From NCBI GenBank assembly GCA_015657535.1, contig JADHZB010001100.1, forward strand, positions 1-64,000: a DNA stretch of 64,000 bases. Direction: 5' to 3'. The position numbers and the translations under genes are program-made. Positions 25,801 to 39,254 of the stretch are shown here, piece by piece. Numbering within the stretch: the first letter of the stretch is position 1; each line of letters starts with the position of its first letter. The notes beneath the pieces are model-generated. The model was not told where the DNA came from. It did no database searches and saw only the letters and a list, made by a program, of their open reading frames with translations. The stretch is from Nephromyces sp. MM_2019. Its lineage: Eukaryota > Apicomplexa > Aconoidasida > Nephromycida.

Positions 25801-28253
25801 CAGCAAATATATATTTAACATAAAATCAGCGAACATCAGCTGTTCATATAATCGTAGGCGGAGATCCTGATATCACATTTATCAATCAGGAACAGTCACA
25901 ACTCCACCTGAACTCCATCTGCGTAACAAATCCTGTCTACTCCAAACAATCATTAGCACCGTAGCATCCTGCTCGAGTTGCAAGAACGTCTCGAGCTATA
26001 TCCACTAAAATCATATTGAACAGTTCATCACTTGGTCCCTTTATTTTGGCAATGCAACATTGGTAACCTCAGAAAAATCCAGAACCCTCAACAACTGTTA
26101 TCCAAGAACTAAAAATTAGCGCAACTCAGCTGTATAAATCGAGTCCTGACAGTAATTTCCAAGCCTTAACAGAGATTTAGGTGGTAATAACGATCAGACA
26201 TATCCACCACTATTAACACCATCGAAGCACAATTAACCAGTGTTTCTTCCTGAAGTAATACGCGACTAATTGCGGTAAGCCAGTAATAATCTCCAGTAAG
26301 TTCAGCCAAGTAGGTTTACTCTCAAAATTGCTTCTCCATAAGTTTCTTACCAACGTATGTGCTTCAAAAAAATTGTACCAGCTATCCAAATATTGCTTCG
26401 TCGAGCAGCATCAAAGTTAATTTTCGACTATTCGCGCATTCAACACTCTGGAAATATTGATAAAAACTGGCCAATAGTATTGTGATATCCTCCAGTTGGT
26501 CCAAGATTCCTCCAACAATTAGCTAGAGACCTATTACACTGTAACAGGCATCTTGTAACAATGAGCGAGACGACGTAGCGAGCTGTTGGTATTCCCTCAA
26601 AAATAATATTATCACTCGCCCTTGAAAGGTGATGCGCGAGAAGCGAACAAGTAAAAATGCAGACTACTCCATAACGCTCGTCCTATTCGCATTGTGGCTC
26701 AAGCAATGATTATGAGCGTACAATAAGTTCGCTCAGACAAGCAACGTAGTATTACGCAGCCTATAATGCCAGATACAAAAATAAGCACACACGGAACTTG
26801 TGCTCTCAACTATATCCTCCAAATAACTAAAAACCTTTAACGGGCCAGAACTCAACCACATAATATCAATCTAGATGGTAAAAGTACTCAATGCATCACC
26901 GGCATTAACCGAAAAAAACATACTGTAAATGCGGAGACCTATGGGAGAACTAATTTTTTCATAAGTGGCAACCGACACATGACCTTGAGGTAGGGTTTGA
27001 TACAGTAAAAGAATTACACTTCCTTCTAGCGCAGATTGCTCAAAGGGACGTAATACATGTCCGTTCAGTGTCGCCCAGTGTGCTGGTAACAAAATTACCG
27101 AGGTGCTCGAAAGAATGCTACCCCTTCAGTAGGCGTATCCAAGCCACTATTGGCATAAGCAGGTGCTTCAATCACATACTATGGTTAGTGGGCCACTCTA
27201 AAATCATGACTCTCCATTATAGTAATGCTTCCAAACAGAAGACATGTCGGCAAGAAAAATTACCATTTCCAAACAGAAGCAGCAAGCTAATAATCACAGC
27301 TAAAGATATGCCTAGTACCAAAATTACATCAAACATAAGGCACTTCATTCTAGAGCGGCATGAAATATTCATAATCCGCAGGGACGCTCACATGTTATCA
27401 GGTTCAAGTGCACATACACATCCTCTAGACAGCAATCAATAATGCTTGGTAACAACTAGGCTTTACAAGCAGCCTTCAAGAAATCAGCAAGGGAAGTGAT
27501 AAATGTTAAATGCGCAGCCTTACGTCCAGAAAGGTAAAAAAGGGGAATTTGAACGCAATGCCACTCCCACCACTTCTTCCAAGACATGCTGTCCACCTCA
27601 ACAGGCTATCTAAACCTAAACAGGTGCAAGCAGTGCTAGTTCCAGAAGAACACGACTGCGATAGATATAACAGAACGCCAAAAGTATGGAGGTGAGACAC
27701 AGCAATCACGGTGTCGTGGGTAAGGTTCAGTAGGAGCTCTATGATTGTCGTCTCATGTCAGCATCCGAAAAGGAGATCAATTTAGCTCGTGGTTGATCAC
27801 TACATGTACCCAGTGACAGTGACGAAACGTGGCACGTTTCCAACAATCTCATCATTCCATTAGATAAGGCAGGGTACCCCAAAGAACAGAGTCAACGATA
27901 AGCAAGCCATGGACTTCGTGATGTCTAGATTAATCCCAGGGTCAAATCCCCAACATTGCTATGGGAATATCCTCAGTGATAATAGGTGAAGAGTACGGCA
28001 CATCACCTTAAGTGAAAACCAAGAACTAGACCAAGCCTCTACTCAGCTTTCACGGAATAAATATACATCTAATAATCCCCATGATTCTATCATCTGCATA
28101 GTAAGTCCAGCAGGGTATGTACCAAGAATCACTCGGCAGGATTAAAACACTTTCATAATGCCGCGCTGAAGCCAGAAAATCAACATTTCCTAGGAACTCC
28201 TTTGGGGGCCAAAGAGACACGGGATCTTTACAATCCAAAGGCGGAAAATCCTC
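19845..28253 (-). CDS. Putative multi-exon minus-strand gene(s), product unknown
   Basis: No ORF is long, but the + strand is A/C-rich across this stretch, the mirror of the T/G-rich sense introns in TAF2, which suggests minus-strand transcription. Candidate exons with AG acceptor, GT donor and an open, protein-like frame, in transcript order: 28253-28123, 27025-26939, 25232-25179, 23650-23483, 22384-22241, 22146-22087, 21599-21532, 21290-21229 (or ending at a gtatgc donor near 21237), 21181-21129, 20321-20237, 19936-19845. The pair 22384-22241 and 22146-22087 joins in phase. Other exons must be missing, since phases do not chain throughout. More than one gene is possible. I do not recognise the protein; helical, Trp/Leu-rich segments suggest a folded, perhaps large protein. 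No function is proposed. Confidence 0.42.
22087..22146 (-). CDS. Candidate 20-codon exon, unknown protein
   Basis: On the minus strand a cag acceptor (after gatgccatcg) precedes exactly 20 codons, starting DWPRWIVCLGY and ending EFPGK, followed by a gtactt donor. It starts and ends in phase 0 and joins the upstream exon 22241-22384 across an intron of 94 nt. No family is recognised. Confidence 0.5.
22241..22384 (-). CDS. Candidate 48-codon exon, unknown protein
   Basis: Minus strand, acceptor ttttcag, donor gtaata, phase 0 at both ends, exactly 48 codons. It contains SLKIYRIVDYPLIL and then RRNFRLNLDNFSADDPWH, a basic stretch followed by an acidic turn. It is in phase with 22087-22146. The alternation of hydrophobic and polar residues looks like beta strands. 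No family is recognised. Confidence 0.48.
23483..23650 (-). CDS. Candidate exon, unknown protein
   Basis: Minus strand, acceptor tatacag at 23651-23653, donor gtgaac (ends phase 2); an earlier gtacgt donor also exists. The frame reads IKFDRKSSFRKLDRYVSVAV and then a Glu-rich helix VEISEEHLSECRNF. It probably belongs to the same gene as 22241-22384, though exons between them were not resolved. Confidence 0.42.
25179..25232 (-). CDS. Candidate 18-codon exon, unknown protein
   Basis: Minus strand, acceptor gaattgcag, 18 codons (ASLVARLAHECCDYCWTG), donor gtaagc. Phase 0 at both ends. Short, so chance cannot be excluded, but both splice signals are strong. Confidence 0.4.
28123..28253 (-). CDS. 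Candidate 131-nt exon, unknown protein
   Basis: Minus strand, acceptor gtattcag, donor gtacat, ends phase 2. The frame reads EDFPPLDCKDPVSLWPPKEF followed by LASARHYESVLILPSDS. The Pro/Trp-rich then hydrophobic pattern looks like folded protein. It is the most upstream exon of the minus-strand set that I trust. Confidence 0.45.
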
Positions 28254-28259
28254 CTGAAT

Positions 28260-31200
28260 ACCTACCTTCATCAAGACCATCACCGCGATCCTCAGAGTAT
28301 CCTTCCAATACAAACCTTTCCACAAGTAGAAATCCTGGGAAATTCAAAAAAGAACGCTTCCACTCCTACACCGTGACCAGTCGCTAACGACTTGTAATAC
28401 TGCTGATAGATCCATCGAGCCTTATGAGTAATGCGTGGTGTTTCCGCCTCCAGGTAATAGAAAATCCGGAATTGTTGCTACCATCACAACCCCACCAGCT
28501 ACAAGGCAATACAGATGACACACGTCGCGCCAACCAAGGAGAAAAATGAAAAATAAACCAAAAATATCCAAGTCCGACAAACCAGCGAGACCTCACTCTA
28601 GGGCTACCTGAAGTATTGATACGCAATAAAAAAGGCCTGCCACAGGTACCACATAGTTACCAAATCACGTGTAAGCAATACGCACATTCATCACCGGCCA
28701 TATTGGGCAACTCGCCGCAACATAAAAAAACTTACCTTCACCAAGCCCTAACTTCTTGCGCTCAATGGAACACAGCACTCCCACCGAGACATACAGCTTA
28801 TCTCTCACTTACCGCTTCACCCACCTCCCATGGTTATATACTTGCCTCCAGCGCTGAAAATACCTCAACGACACGACTACCATCGCTCACTTCTCGAGTC
28901 AATCATCTAATGTTACGCAGAGGGCTAATCAATCTTTAATCTAAATCATTTCCAAAAGTGGATCCAGCAAGTAAATGATGGAAAGGCGGACAGAATATCT
29001 AGGCGATGATAATGGATCACTACTTCGCGAATGCCTCTGTCGATGTGGATGACCCCACACTCCAAGGAAGTCTAATTATCCTCAAAATCTAACTGACTTG
29101 GTACCACGCTAAACCTTCTATCACTATTGCCAAAAAAAGCATCTCGTCTCGACTTTCTACTCGCCTATATCCCAGGGAATTCTTCGAAATAGTGTCTATA
29201 AATGCCAGGATAGCTGGTACACTTCATTGTCCAACTACAATATAAAACAATAAAGATCCCTACGCTGTACCTACTTGCTTTGAATGATGCGCAAGAGAAT
29301 CCAGTACAATCCATGCCAACATAATTGAATTTTGCTAAATTTTATTCCAGGGTAGTAAGTGAACAACGGGACTTCACAATCCTACTCTCGAATCCTACAG
29401 TTGCATATCACATATTCCAGATGCCAATAAGCTCCTAATACATAAGCCCAAAAGGTGAGTCCTATCCAATTCATTATGCAGCCTCATTTTTCCGGATGCT
29501 AGAAATGAACTGCAACCTTCCTAAGTCACCAGCTATCTGAACATTATACCACCTACGGACAGCGCGCAGCAGGCGGTAATTCAGTAATCTTGTTATGAGA
29601 GCCACTAATCATCGTATGAATGTTATCTGCATCTCGGTAATCCTAAAGGAGCACTCGAACTATTCAGATTGCCACCAGGCTACCAAGCTATTCCCAGTTT
29701 GGTCCTCCACAATCTGAAGGCCGCGCTGCTATGTCTCTCTTTCGCGCCTACTCGATGCGATTACATGTAACAATGCGATTTCTTCTACCTACAAGCTCCA
29801 ACGACCAACTGATCCAATCACACCTAGTAACCCAGCGGCGAGTTTGTAGAGTATCAGCTACACAATTAATCTTGTCCAAAGAAATGTCACTGGAACGGTA
29901 TCTCATTCTCCAGCAATACACGCCAAACTCTTATCATTGACCGAACTTAGATGCAGGAAAATGAGCAAACATCCGGGAAATGTGTTATGTAAATACAAAC
30001 ATGGAATGAGCAAATCGAGTTTTTCCCTCCATAACAGAAATAGCAAAACCATTCTTATCCGTTGCCTTCGGAAGCCAGAACCACAAAGAAATCCCCCAAT
30101 GGTGCCAACACCAGATGAGCAATCAGCATCATCATCCCAACCGGAAATAATTAAACGATTTCTTGATCAATTAAGTTTTTTCGCTATAGTATCGAAAGTC
30201 CATTGAGAGCTCATTTGAACCAATGCAGCCACAAAAAAACTCCTCGTACATGGATCGAGACATTCCAGCCCAGGATATTCCATCCAGCGCAACTCTTCAT
30301 CGTTTATAATTAACCCATGGACAGTGAATAGGTCTAGTTACCATTTCCGAGGGATTGATACCTAAAATATCAGAAGCCCATTTGCAGAACCCGCGCGAAT
30401 TTCGATATCACAGCTCCACCACCCAGGTTTAACCATGTATATGACCGATGTTCACGACTGGGGACACATATTGTCACACATTCTTCTGAATAGTACATTA
30501 TCATGATAACCCTAGCCATACTGTACCCGTAACTCCCACAGTACAGCAAAAGTGTTAGTTAAAACAGAAGCCCTCTACGCGACGAATATGCCAGCTGTAA
30601 TTCATACAACAGTAAACCAATTCAACATCAACAGCCAACGCGAAACACATCAAATCAAGCAGACAATGGGAGCATGCCAACGAAATACCTTCACATGCAA
30701 ATCCAAATCCACAAGCGGCCACGGCGCGAGGTATCTGTAAATCAAAGAATTACCCGGATGGTAACTTTTCTCCGCGAATTTAATAAGCCATGGAGGCTTC
30801 AAGCTTACACTACGGAACAAGCAACACAGCTGACTCGTACACTCGTCTACACCCGACTCTTCGCCTTTATTGATTGGCTATGATGGCCTTCAATACATTC
30901 TTCGATAGAGCAAAAAGCCCAGAAGCTAAACTCAGGAGATCACTACTGCTTAACATCCAACTCTATGCTTGCTTAGGACAAAAGACCGTATCTTCGGTCC
31001 ACGGCCAAGTAACTATAATATCCGGGCTAACTCATCAGGAAATGCATTGTTCTCGGCTAAGGAATACCCTCAACCTTTGCAGATTAATACGCCTGGTATA
31101 TCTTCAATCTGACGCAGTAATACCAAAAATATCTAAACCATATACGTACAGCGTTTATACATAAAAAACAATTCTAACCAGCGGATGAGCTAATTGCAGG

Positions 31201-32680
31201 TATCTGCAAAAAGTTAAACGCGACCTGACTGCCTAAATATTCTTCAAAAAAGACGATAAGGAATAAAAGCTGATTTGGCTAGCTGTATGATACGGCAATT
31301 TCCTCAAAGTGATTCCACTAGGCTGAGCCTCACTGAAGACTTTGAAAATTAAAAGCGTCTTCCGGAGATCTCAATATTTACGCCATTTTATTTATATTAA
31401 TTCGTAGCGCTTAGCACCTACACATAGCAATCTAAATACAGCAAGCATAAACGAAACACTCTATACTTCCGCACCAAGGTTATACAAACACTGACCATGC
31501 AATAATATATGACCAACGTATAACAAGAATCTTACATATGAATCACGCCAAGGTACCGGTAGAGTGCTGCACCAGATCATCGGGCATTACCGACTGTGCC
31601 ACCATGGAAATCGAGGATGCTCCAAGCCCGTCCTAATCGAGGAGAGGTGCATATTAACGCACTACGGAATCATAGCTGCATCGGTTTATTGGATAGGCTT
31701 AAAGTTGCTTACTATGGCTGCTGGGCTCTCATAGCATAAGAGTTGTACTCAGAAAGGACAGGTCGTCAATGGCACCTCAGGATATTCACGCCATGACATT
31801 TGGAATGTGAAATAACGAAACAATCATGCGCCTCAAAAAGTACGGATTTATGCAAAACTCGCCTCAACAGCTACGCTCAAATTACGCCGACATCAAATCC
31901 TATCATCTCCCCTATGCAACTTGCCGACCATGCAGGCACAAAATCGACTACCAGCTACAGCCTCTACAATTGCCGATCATAAAGATACATTCCTGTGTAC
32001 CTATCACCTTTTCTAGTGCTACGATCTCAACGGTATACTCAGGGAAACTATATTACGAATCAAAAAACATAAAAAAATTTCATATTACTTCACAATGGGA
32101 TACACCGCCAGTCGAATAACTCGCTACGGATTCCAGCCCTCCTAAGAATAGATCGCGCTCAGCGTATCACGCAGAGTAACTACGGCGCAGCATGCCGTGC
32201 CGAGCTATCATACGACGCCTTTGGCCGAATACACAGGAACAATATTATACCATGAACGTAACCCAATTTCAAACTTCCATCGTATCACACGCATCCAAAT
32301 TAAAGCGCTGACATAGTGCATGCACATACAGAAACTGCTGCAACACCGCGATGGTTCTACATAAAATAAAGCCAACGAACTCGATGGATATACATGCACA
32401 CGCGCAGCCGAATACAACTCCAATCACTATAAGCCGCTCGAAAACGAGTCACCTCGGGAGCTAGAATACCCAAAAACCCTCCCCCCCCTCCCCACACTCT
32501 TTAAGCTAAAAGTTCGACATCCTCTTGGAGGCTACAGCCAGACTCCACCTCCTCAGGCCTGATAAATAAATGGAATAACGAACTTAAAAATGATGGGCTC
32601 AAACTTGCCACGCTGCCCAGCAGCCAATGGCACTGTATTTGATGTGGAAGTACCACGTACCCACGAAACCCCGCCGTAAT
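28260..32680 (-). other. Probable intronic or 5' part of the minus-strand gene(s)
   Basis: A/C-rich on +, with no long ORF. Weak exon candidates on minus lie at about 28.40-28.53 kb (two competing frames after a ttgtag acceptor) and 30.11-30.16 kb (frame with RLIISGWDDDAD). I could not chain these. Nothing else is supported. Confidence 0.3.
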
Positions 32681-33240
32681 CAAAAAATACTTGAAAAGAT
32701 CTGCGAGTTCTGGTGAGGTCGTGGTCGCCTGAAAAACGAAAGGTGAGCAGGCGCAGGTAGGCTCGCGGGAGAGGGTATTGCGGGAGATAGGGTGTAAGGG
32801 GTAGGTAGGCTCAGCTGTCTCTTCCTGTGTTGCGAAGAACTTTTTTCATAATATTGATTATGAGGGGGGGGTGTGCGCCGCGCCGCGGAATTTGGAGCTT
32901 GCTTGGTATCGGGGCTTGCGCACTCGGGGGCTACTAGCGGGGACACCGGGATGTCAGATGGATTTGCTTATTCCCCCAAATAAAATGTGGGGGAAGCAAA
33001 AGTAAGCGTTCGGCGGACGCCGGCACCCAGCAGTCAGCATGGTGGGTAACTTTGCGAAGGCAGTTTGACTTCGCTGGGGAATACCCCAACCCAAAAGCGT
33101 TGGACCGTGACGTGAGGAAGACGCACGCGGTTTTACCTTAAGTAAGCTACCGCGTCTACGTAGCCGCGAGTTTGAAGTGGTGACTGGCTAAAATCAGTCA
33201 GCTATGGGTGGTGGCAGGTGGTGGTTGGCATGTAGCCGAA
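32680..33240. promoter_or_regulatory. GC-rich divergent promoter candidate
   Basis: A local rise in G+C, with CpG-containing runs (cgccgcgccgcgg, gttcggcggacgccgg) and G or C homopolymers near 32479 and 32865. It lies where the strand skew switches from minus-sense (left) to plus-sense (right), as expected of a shared 5' region. An open frame runs on + from before 32941 to 33141, but its coding status is unclear. A small hairpin tgactg/cagtca sits at 33181-33200. Confidence 0.35.
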
Positions 33241-33873
33241 GAAGTGGACACAGTAATGATAGGGCGACATGTTCAATTGAAGTGAAAGAGAAGAAGCATT
33301 ATTAGTGCGTGCGGCGAATTCACGCTCCAGTAAATTAAGCCATACAGAAAATGGAACAATAAGTATGACTACAGTATGTTTATGAAAAACCTTTTTTTCG
33401 GCCAACCTGTGGGCATATTAAGCTGGAATGTCTTATGAGTTTATCAATGAGGCTAAAATTTGCAAAGATACTTTACTTGTTCAGGCTTGCAGTTGAGAAC
33501 CAGGCTGTATCTGAAGTAGTGCCGTACAGCAGCTGACATGGTCAAGGGAAAAGAACTTTCTTGCCTCAAGAAATACATGCATACTTATATGAGTATGCCA
33601 CTGGAAATATTAATCAAGTGTCATTTCTTGCAATAAGCGGATGCGTAGTTAAAATCCAGAGTAGCTGATCAGCCCAATTATATGACCGAAAATACCACAT
33701 TATTCAGATTTCATCTATAACCCCCTTATTTCCTTTGTAACTGCTGTCGCAGCTTCGTTTATACTGGTGAATGCCGAAACTTCTTACCCTTTCGAAGTCA
33801 CTGTCTTATGATGTAGAGGTGGGACTACCTTTAGTAACTCTATATTCATCTTATTCGTGACTTTCACGTTTAG

Positions 33874-33973
33874 GCAGCAATCTGGTACAAGTGCTGACAT
33901 GGTTGGTCAATCGGCTGCTTTGGAAAGTTGCTCTTGTTATCGTGCACCCGAAAGTTTTTTCTCGAGCTTTAAG
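33874..33973 (+). CDS. Candidate exon, unknown protein
   Basis: Acceptor cgtttag, donor gtaggt, ends phase 0. The frame reads QQSGTSADMVGQSAALESCS and then a short aromatic stretch ESFFSSF. Ser/Gln-rich and unrecognised. It is part of a presumed plus-strand gene to the right of the GC-rich region. Confidence 0.36.
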
Positions 33974-33979
33974 GTAGGT

Positions 33980-36900
33980 ACGCCGCCTTATTTTTAGATT
34001 CCAAGAAGTACTCAGGTAAAGGAATGCAATAGCATAAAAAAAGTGGCGTCAAGTCGTGTCAATGGAAGGAGCTCACTGGAATGGTATGCGCATGCTTATA
34101 TGATATGGAAATCAGCGCAAAAGCGCTGGGAACTATAGTAAGGAATCGTGATTCACGTCGTAGCTCCCATGCGCTTGCTACGTACGATGTTTTGAATTAG
34201 TGTGGGCTCTAAGTTGTCGACTTTACGATGAAGAAGCTCGGAGAAAAGTGTTCGCTAATTTTACAGCTTCATGGAACTTCTACAAAATAATATTTGGAGG
34301 AAGCAATGTGTTTGACGTCAGAGAGGAATAACTAAACAAGTACTGTCTGTATCTCAGCATCAAATGCTATTGTAAGTTACCAGCTTCATTCCTAATGGTG
34401 GTATGGAGCTCCGTGGTCCCCAAGATTGAAAAAGTGAACCACAGGGTCTGTTTTGGAGAAGCCAGCTTGTAGCAACTAAACGAAGCAAAGAACTTCTATC
34501 TGGTGTGCTTATCGGTAATTTATTTCACGATAACGCAATAAGAGTTTCAAACTTGTGAGTGCGATAGGCCTAGCGTTTCACAAAGTTTCCAGACAGCGCT
34601 CAAAATACCACACATCTTTCGAAGGATTACCGAAAAAAGGCTACTTGTAGGCACAGTTTGGTTTCACCCAGGGTACTATTGGCCAGCAATACTATTCAAC
34701 ATGCTTGTTCATTTAACTGCGGTACCACAGTTATGATAATAGCTTTGCTTTTGTAACTTTGTGGAAGAATGAATATTCAACTTGAACTAGGCTAGTTGTA
34801 ATTTGCTGTATGGAAGTAGCTAGGCGAGAGTCAAGCGTTCAAAACGCAGAACGACTAGAGAAGTCCTATCAACGGAGTGAGAAATGCCAATATTCCAATC
34901 AACCCTGCAAGCCAATTTGTTTTGAAGCAGCTACATGCTTCAAAACATGGAGAAACTAACTGTAGTGCAAATACTCGTGGTGTCTTCAATATTTTTAATA
35001 AATTTGAGCCCTTTTTGAGTCGATACCAACAAAACATCATCTTCTAATTAATACTGCGTTAACATGGCTTAGTTTGCTTTACCCTAAGCATTCTTTTGAT
35101 AACATTTCTAAGTTTTTAATTCAAAGGACTCAAAGTGGTAGCTCCTGTGGCCTCAAATAATTTTTATTCCGAGATGCATATAAAACCTTAATACGAATTG
35201 TACTTTATATCAAACAATGAATTTCAACAATATCGCGCGCAAAATTCTTTTTAACCAACATTAAAGCGAGAATACGATTGAGTTAAACTTCATGCGTTTT
35301 TTCTGAGCTATATATAGGTAGCACTGTCCCTATCACCATCTCATCCATGTCCATGGTTTAGAAGTATAGTCAAAGTACCTCCCGGCCGACTGGGCCGTTA
35401 CTACGGTGAGCTTTATTAATTAATGTAGCTCTCTGCTACCATAAAATGACAATAAGCGGTTACAGTAGCAATAGCAAGCCTTTTCAAACAAAGAGGGTAT
35501 GCTAGTAATCCGGTGTATGACGAACAAGGGCTTGGTTGTACCACTCTGAATTGTGCCATGCTTCTTACCTGGAAAATAGGAAACTGTGCAGTAAGAATTG
35601 TATGATCTTACCAGCATTTTAACGTGTATTCTGGAATACACAGAGGCACTTGTTTTGACTTTAAACAGTATAAGGTAGACCATATTCTTTTTAATATTGA
35701 AAGAAACAGCATCACAAGAGTCCTTATCAGAATTCAAAAGTGTAAAAATGATTATTTCTACCACTAGACCTGAGATTTCATAAACTTCGATAAAATAGCA
35801 TGCCACTTAAATTATAGAATTCTGAAAGGAAAACTAGTTGGAAACATTATGAAATATCGAACAAAGAATATATGTAACCCCCGTAGACACTATCTGCACC
35901 AGGTGCAAGTATTTTCAAGCACAGTATGCGCATAAAATGGTTTTCCTACACGCACAAAAGCAAGTTTATACACAAAATCTTTATGTGTGTTGATCATGCT
36001 ATTGTGGAAATCTGGTGTTTGCTAATGTACACCTACCAGCCATCATAAAGGCTATGCGCGTCTGAGTTTATTATCAGTGTAATTAATGATGAAACCTGAA
36101 CTGGTAGCCAAATTTTGGCTTGTAAATTAACTGCCTCGCTGCATAGAGGCTTGCGTAGTTCTAAGGGTTTAAATGCTTTAAAGTAACATTTTACGATGCT
36201 CATGGCTAAACGGAATACATATAAAATCCTTCTTAACCTGATAATTCAGTAGAAACTTTTATCAATCGCTAAATTTATACGTGCGTATTCCAAGTTTTAA
36301 AAACAAAAATTTATCGTGGGGTTATTGTTGATTTAGCAACTTCCAAGTTCTTCGCATGCCAGATAGTAATTTTGAAATGCTTTAAAGCAATAGAAATCAC
36401 AGCATAGCAACTAAACGAATTATCGGTGAATATTCCGTTGCATCAAAATTTGGGAGAAATTCAAGACTTGCCCTGCCATTGTTAATACTGCATGCATACC
36501 CATGGTTTTAAGCTTACAAATAAGCTTTCAAAAATTATCAAGGCAGGGCTGTTTTTATCATGGCCCTGTAGTAAATCCGAACGCTTTTTTGGGTATCATC
36601 CGACTTCGTTTTTCCATCAGACAAGTGCGTTAACTCTATATTGCCACAACTTGAATGAGGGTACTGTACCTCAGTCTCATAACCCTATGAGCACAGCAAG
36701 CATTATTGCACTACCTATAAGGGAAACCAAAGCAAGTAGTTTTGCTAAAGGTACACTTTGGGGATAAGTATTAATATTTCTCAGAATTTCTGGGTGCATA
36801 TTCCTGCTATTAGCATTAATTTTAAAAATAAATAATGAAAGTAAGAAATGCTAATGCATATAATTTTTTGGTCCTTTATACTAGACCTAACAGTCTTGAA

Positions 36901-37440
36901 TACTGAGAGCCCACTTTTTGTGCTGAAAAACGAGTTAAAAAAGGCAATCGTTTTCTTAAAGGTGCAAGAGGCTAATTTATCCATCTACATAGAGAGAGTG
37001 TAGCTACTATTTAAAATGTTCACCAACATTCTATAAAACAAATTTATTCTCCAAAAATTGTAATTTGTTTTTTCTTCGCTTTTTTAGGATTTTAGCAATT
37101 TTTACTCAGCAAGTGCATCTGAACTTAGCGAAAAATTGAAGTTCCCTTACTTGTGACCTTTAAGAAATTTTTTCCCTGGGTTCAACAAATTTGGTTAACG
37201 GTAAAAACTTAGGAGCATGGTCAGCTCCTTCATAAACGCAACTTTGATTTTGATACCGCTGAAAGAAAGGATAATAAAAAAAGCGGCATCAAGTTAATAT
37301 GCCATGAGCCGTCACTAGTAGAAATATGCTGCAAGAGACTGCCATTGACTACATGCAGATGTCTGATCTGTGGTAGCAGAGTAGCTATGAGTACAACGAA
37401 GATCACTGAAGTGCAAAAACAATTTTACTGACTTCCTTTG
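33980..37440. other. No reliable exon resolved
   Basis: Several short frames with possible splice sites occur on + (about 34266-34320, 34670-34724, 34816-34960, 36560-36680), but none chains with a neighbour. An A/C versus T/G skew is weak here. I see no repeats or RNA gene. Confidence 0.3.
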
Positions 37441-37446
37441 CATCAG

Positions 37447-37509
37447 GAGCAGCAACTGCCGAATTCTTTCAATTTAATGCTTCTTAACTCAACAATCTTT
37501 TGCTTCAAG
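37447..37509 (+). CDS. Candidate 21-codon exon, unknown protein
   Basis: Acceptor tttgcatcag, donor gttaaa, phase 0 at both ends; reads EQQLPNSFNLMLLN and ends STIFCFK. Isolated and unrecognised. Confidence 0.3.
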
Positions 37510-38419
37510 GTTAAAATATTTTTCATTGTCATATTGAACTTCTTCCCATTTGGACCCCATGTGACGCGAGAGATTTCTAAAGATGAAAAAAATGCATTGC
37601 ATAATATTTGTGCAATAGCACCACTAAAACGCTTCTTTTTCTGATGTGCATATTATACAGTATGAGTTCCACAGCGTTTTAAACTGCCTGGATTTCCATA
37701 GCTGTGCAATTGCTTCAATGATGCGCTCAAAACATAAAAAAAATTTGTTGCTACATCCAAGCAATTAACCTCTATATTAATTGTCATATTGCACGCCTCA
37801 GTGATACACGGATGGCACTAGAATTTCGAGAAGACTAAATTACAAATGGCTATCATGGTACATTCCTTCAAGGCGTCCGTTAGGGGTACATACTAGTGTG
37901 CAGGAAAACATTTAAATTAAGTCAGTCACAATAAACTATTGCATTGTTTGGAAAAATGGGGTGCTACGGAGATCTGAAGGATTATATTGGGTAAGCCTAA
38001 CATTGAGTGCACGTAAGCAAACAGAGATATCAGTCATAGGGCGTGGATTACACGTAGAGCTAAACTGCTGCATAGCTTACACTCTCAATCCTTGTGAATA
38101 AAAAGAGCACGAAATTTTCTTATAAATACCTGAAATGAGGCTGAATTATGTCATTCAAGTATATTGATAAAAATATTTTTCTTAGGAAAAACAAGAAAGG
38201 TGCTTGGTTGCTCTATTATGCTACAGTCACGTTATGGTTGTTGCACTATTTCCTGATTGAAATAAAATCCCTTCTAAGTTTCTGAGCCTGATTTTAATCA
38301 AACAACCTAAACGATAATTTTATTTTCGCACGTAAAATTGGTCGGCGTTGTTGCTCATTAACGTGTGTAGTCAATTATGGTATTTTTTTAGTGATTTAAA
38401 CTCTTACGCTTTATTTCAG

Positions 38420-38498
38420 GCAAATAAGCAATAAACCGCATTTATTGGCTGGCGATAATGCTGTCATCACTAATCCGCATGCCAAGCATGATATTGAA
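38420..38498 (+). CDS. Candidate exon upstream of the Tyr-rich repeat exons
   Basis: Acceptor tttatttcag, donor gttact. The frame reads NKPHLLAGDNAVITNPHAKH and ends DIE. Polar, Asn/His-rich, in keeping with the low-complexity style of the exons at 39255 and 39421, but the link is inferred. Confidence 0.33.
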
Positions 38499-39254
38499 GT
38501 TACTATGTTGATATGATCGAATTATCAATCCTGACTTAGCATTAGATCGCCGGAGTAGTGAAGCAGAAATTGATACGTCATCAGCGATATCCTAACAAAC
38601 AGGACATAAAACTGGCCTGCACTACAAAGCGCGGTAAATTCCTTATATTCTGCATCACATTTTAGTCAGGCCTTATGGCAAGAATAATACTACTCGGAGG
38701 TGGCCACCGTCATAAGCAGAGTTTTTTCTGAATACTACTTTAACCTGTTGAGGGAGCAACGCCGATGCTCAACATTCATGTCACCGCACCAAGGGAGTGA
38801 GTGCTCAGCATGGAATGTACCCACGCGTTCAATGAGAGCATGCCGAAAACTAGAATGTATTCCCAAGAGTTAACAATATTCTTACAAGGCTGATGGTGCA
38901 CACAATCAAACCTACGCATCAAAATAGTTTCTGTCAGATACTCCGTATTTAAGACTCTAGGCAACACGGCAGTAAACACTGCCTGGGAGCCTAAGGGCCT
39001 ATAAAATGGCAGACTGTACATACGCTACAAACGAAACTGCAGATATACAATCGTGGAACTTTATTGCTTTTAGCATTCATACTTATTCTTCGATTATCAT
39101 CAAGCCAGTTAAAACTTTATTGGACAAACATTATTTCTTATCTACTTTCCACCTCTTACCCGAGCACCAAATGTTGCGACCTCCGCGATTTGCGTCCCAC
39201 GGTCATGGGCCATTTACAGCGTTTTGCTATTTTACGATTATGAGATATTTGCAG

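Noticed and set aside
33998..34015. 18-nt microexon with good splice signals
   Set aside because: It would need a 24-nt intron after the exon ending at 33973, too short for normal splicing.
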